Part shown: piece by piece, positions 61,567-64,000 of the stretch
How positions within the stretch are numbered: position 1 is the first letter of the stretch
Layout: the number at the start of each line of letters is the position of its first letter
Origin: Nostoc edaphicum CCNP1411
GTDB lineage: Bacteria > Cyanobacteriota > Cyanobacteriia > Cyanobacteriales > Nostocaceae
NCBI RefSeq assembly: GCF_014023275.1
Contig: NZ_CP054698.1
Location: forward strand, 6,471,001 to 6,535,000
DNA length: 64,000 nucleotides
Direction: 5' to 3'
The notes under the pieces: generated by a model
The model's database searches: none
Told to the model about the DNA's origin: nothing
What the model saw: the letters and a program-made list of their open reading frames with translations, nothing else
Program-made: the position numbers and the translations under genes

Positions 61567-62210
61567 ATTAAGAATTTTTAAAAGTATTTGGCGAATGTAA
61601 TTCGCTCTTAAACAAGCAAAGTCCACCTCCGTGGACTAATGCAAAATCAAGTTTTTTCTAACCCGTATGGTGTGCAGACCGCAGCGCAAGCGTAATAGGC
61701 GCATATTTCAACATGCTTTGTAAACTTACTCGTGTTTTGACTTAAGTTGATACGCATAAGCATTGCTGTGTCCGTAGCAGCGTATTTGTATCATTATTAA
61801 ACCGAAACCGTGTAAAACAGTGCTTCACTTCTTAACCTAAACTTATCAATAATTAGAGAGAAAACTTATGTTTGACCACATCATAGTTTTAGGTTTAAGG
61901 CTAAATAATTGGAAGTGGACATAATTAAACATAACTATATTTTTATCATCTTTGTTCCCTATGCTTTACGCCTCATATTTTATGCTCTATCATAAGCAGT
62001 TATATTTATTTTTACCCACCTAAATAACCTTGCCTGTATAACTGTATGACTTAAATTTTGATATTAACTTGACGATTACTTGTTGTTAACTTTAAAAAAT
62101 AATTTTTTTATCTTATTAGGGTGTATCATTAGCGTTAATTCCTAAGTTATTAGATAAATAAAAAGTATTTTATTAGATAAAATAAACTACAAATATCATC
62201 AGGAGTATCT
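61567..62210. other. Intergenic region before the PEP-CTERM gene
   Basis: AT-rich 644 bp. The only structure recognised is the GTCCACCTCCGTGGAC palindrome (61620-61637), an inverted relative of that at 56059-56082. An AGGAG eight bases before 62211 serves the next gene. Confidence 0.5.
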
Positions 62211-62879
62211 ATGCGTTTTTCTCAGTTTGCAGGGATTCTTGGTTGTACAACAGCAGCTTTTATATCAATTGCACCCATACAGGTAGAAGCTGCAACTTTT
62301 AAAGTGATATCTGGAGTCACCAGCATTGATCGTGACCACCAGGATATTCTTAGAAATATCGGGCTAATTTTGACAGGCACTAATCAGACAGTCACACCAA
62401 TTCCCAGCAATTATTTGCTTGGCTTCAATATCGACTCAGCCACCAACTTTACATTCAGTGACGAGGGCGGTTTTACTCCGCTCTCAGGTACAATCGAGCA
62501 TACTGGTACTGTTACCTTCAACGATCAAATTACTGTTGGTGAGTTTTCAATAGGTTTTGCTCCAGGACGTACCCTCCCAGATGCCAGCGGATTTGTTTTA
62601 AGAGACACATTTTCTTTAAATACAATTTTGTTTGATTTAAGTCTTCCGGAACCTGTAGCATTTGATGGCCAAACTTTAACCATTCCTGATGTTAGATTGT
62701 TGATTTCTCCAGAGTTTGCAAATATACTAGGCGACCCTGACTTAACAGGTTTGTTTGCTGGAACTGCACGAATTGATGCTCAAGTTGCTGCCGTACCTGA
62801 ACCTGACAGTGTACTGGCAGTTTTGGCAGTGGGTGCGGCTCTCTTGGCAACGAGATTTTATAAAATTAAATGCACTTGA
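62211..62879 (+). CDS. PEP-CTERM sorted exported protein, unknown
   Basis: 222 residues: signal peptide (RFSQFAGILGCTTAAFISIA, cleaved near VEA), a beta-rich middle (FTFSDEGGFTPLSGTIEHTG) without recognised domain, and a C-terminal PEP-CTERM signal, AAVPEPDSVLAVLAVGAAL then TRFYKIK. It should be processed by an exosortase and displayed outside the inner membrane, perhaps in sheath material. A good AGGAG precedes the ATG. It overlaps the convergent flavoprotein gene by 14 bp at the 3' end. Confidence 0.85.
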   Translation: MRFSQFAGILGCTTAAFISIAPIQVEAATFKVISGVTSIDRDHQDILRNIGLILTGTNQTVTPIPSNYLLGFNIDSATNFTFSDEGGFTPLSGTIEHTGTVTFNDQITVGEFSIGFAPGRTLPDASGFVLRDTFSLNTILFDLSLPEPVAFDGQTLTIPDVRLLISPEFANILGDPDLTGLFAGTARIDAQVAAVPEPDSVLAVLAVGAALLATRFYKIKCT

Positions 62880-64000
62880 TATCTTGAAGCATGGCTAAAT
62901 GCTTATTAACAGGTGCAAGGGTATTTGCAGCAATCATCCCACTGGCGGCGACTGCTGGTAAACCAATGCCGGGAAATGTCGAGTCTCCACAGCACATCAA
63001 TCCCGGTAGAGGTGTGCCAGGCCCAGGAAACATACTAGATCCAGCCTGAATTGCTGGCCCATAAGAACCTTGGTGACGACGGAGATAACGCTCGTGGGTG
63101 AGAGGTGTACCAACAAGTGTGACTTCGCAACGAGAGCGAATATCTGGAATGATCCGCTCTAGTGCTTGCCACATTACTTCTGCACGCGATCGCTTTTGCT
63201 CGGCGTATTCCTGGTTCTTTCTATCCATTCCCTGCCAGATAGAGTATGGCTCATTACCAGGAGTATACACATGAATCACGTGTTTACCCGGTGGTGCAAG
63301 GGATGGGTCGAGAATTGAAGGAATTGAGATCACCACAACATTCTGAGGTGCTGTTATGCCCAATTCCCAGTCATTAACCACGATGTAATGACACCGCAAA
63401 TCTGACTGTAATCCTTGAGCATCAATACCTAAATGCAGATGCATGAAGCTATCACACTCAGGTGTCGCCTGTCGTTTAGCGCGGTAGTTTTTGGGTATTG
63501 CCTTTTCTGGTAGTAGCTTCAGTGTGTCCCAAACCGATGCATTAGAAATTACTGCTCGACGCGCCCGAATTTCTTGGCGATCGCGCAGACGCACACCCAC
63601 TGCACGATTCCCTTCTACAAGCACTTCCTCCACATGAGCGCCCAGCATCAGCTTCCCGCCGTGACGCTCCAATCCTTGTACAAGGCTGTCAACTAAAGCA
63701 CCACTACCACCAATGGGATATTCAAGTACTGCATCTGGTCGATACCAATCAGCAAACATAAATGCTACCTCTGCGGCACTAGTGCCATCTGCGGGTAGTC
63801 CAGAAAGCAGAAAACACAGCAAATTCAGCCAATTTCGGGTAAATGGGTCTTTAACAACGCCATCCATAATCCGGCTGAAAGGGCCCGTCAACTTGATGAC
63901 ATCTGTCAGATGTTTTGCCAGAGATGGGGCAAACGGGGCTACAGTTCTAGCTGCACCCAAATCAAAACGTAATGCGGCTGGTGGTATAGAAATTGCTGCA
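62866..64000 (-). CDS. Carotenoid desaturase/isomerase-type flavoprotein, 3' part only
   Basis: The frame is open to the right edge, so the N-terminal FAD-binding Rossmann motif lies outside; a TTG at 63960 is not a real start. About 378 residues are visible: EYPIGGSGALVDSLVQGLER, RAVISNASVWDTLKLLP, GSYGPAIQAGSSMFPGPGTP, and the C-terminal FAD-contact GLMCCGDSTFPGIGLPAVAASG. This is the CrtI/CrtH/CrtO-like amine-oxidase-fold family (phytoene desaturase, carotene isomerase or related). Which reaction cannot be decided from this part. Confidence 0.85.
   Translation of the reverse strand, partial: AAISIPPAALRFDLGAARTVAPFAPSLAKHLTDVIKLTGPFSRIMDGVVKDPFTRNWLNLLCFLLSGLPADGTSAAEVAFMFADWYRPDAVLEYPIGGSGALVDSLVQGLERHGGKLMLGAHVEEVLVEGNRAVGVRLRDRQEIRARRAVISNASVWDTLKLLPEKAIPKNYRAKRQATPECDSFMHLHLGIDAQGLQSDLRCHYIVVNDWELGITAPQNVVVISIPSILDPSLAPPGKHVIHVYTPGNEPYSIWQGMDRKNQEYAEQKRSRAEVMWQALERIIPDIRSRCEVTLVGTPLTHERYLRRHQGSYGPAIQAGSSMFPGPGTPLPGLMCCGDSTFPGIGLPAVAASGMIAANTLAPVNKHLAMLQDIKCI

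Noticed and set aside
59239..64000. Reverse transcriptase or Avd gene near the kinase-FGE gene
   Set aside because: No open frame with reverse transcriptase motifs is present; the 153-residue neighbour does not look like Avd.

Overview
The window comes from a heterocyst-forming cyanobacterium of the Nostoc type, close to Nostoc punctiforme in gene content. The signs are frequent GCGATCGC (HIP1) octamers, heptameric short tandem repeats, several families of dispersed palindromic repeats, a full scytonemin locus and genes for phycoerythrin. No rRNA, tRNA, CRISPR array, integrase or intact transposase was recognised.

Region 1 (1-23.7 kb) is the scytonemin sunscreen locus. Reading back along the minus strand it holds scyA, scyB, scyC, scyD, scyE, scyF, a glycosyltransferase, tyrA, a DsbA-like oxidoreductase, aroB, a fused trpE-trpG, trpC, trpA and the start of trpB. 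ScyA and ScyB join indole-3-pyruvate and p-hydroxyphenylpyruvate, ScyC cyclises the product, and ScyD/E/F are exported beta-propeller proteins, each ending in a PEP-CTERM anchor. The aromatic genes supply tryptophan and tyrosine precursors. The three-PAS histidine kinase and the AraC-type response regulator that control the pathway lie divergently upstream of scyA. The 1.7 kb between them carries three copies of a promoter-like motif. A fourth copy lies upstream of trpE, and together they are a candidate operator for the whole regulon.

Region 2 (23.9-30.4 kb) holds housekeeping genes: an AAA ATPase, argJ, a small secreted protein, an HtrA/Deg protease and an Ap4A phosphorylase.

Region 3 (30.4-42.5 kb) is a phycoerythrin accessory locus without the cpeBA structural genes. 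It has pebA and pebB (phycoerythrobilin synthesis), two CpcS/CpeS-family lyases, a pentapeptide-repeat protein, a 66-residue orphan, a HEAT-repeat CpeZ/NblB-like protein, a divergent phycobiliprotein-like protein, and cpeC, cpeD, cpeS, cpeT and cpeR in the Fremyella cpeCDESTR order. cpeE is missing, and a CpeC-like linker with a duplicated C-terminal helix follows cpeR.

Region 4 (42.6-64 kb) is mixed: an M23 peptidase, a Uma2-type nuclease, an ankyrin protein, an iron(III) ABC transporter with two tandem binding proteins, a cysteine desulfurase, a phospholipase-D-like lipoprotein with an EF-hand loop and a ComEA-like tail, a glycosyltransferase, an orphan PotC permease, a Ser/Thr kinase with a C-terminal FGE domain that looks like a diversity-generating-retroelement target, a PEP-CTERM protein and a carotenoid-desaturase-type flavoprotein cut by the window end. 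Gene-poor stretches are filled with short tandem repeats and MITE-like palindromes, two families of which are present here as inverted pairs.
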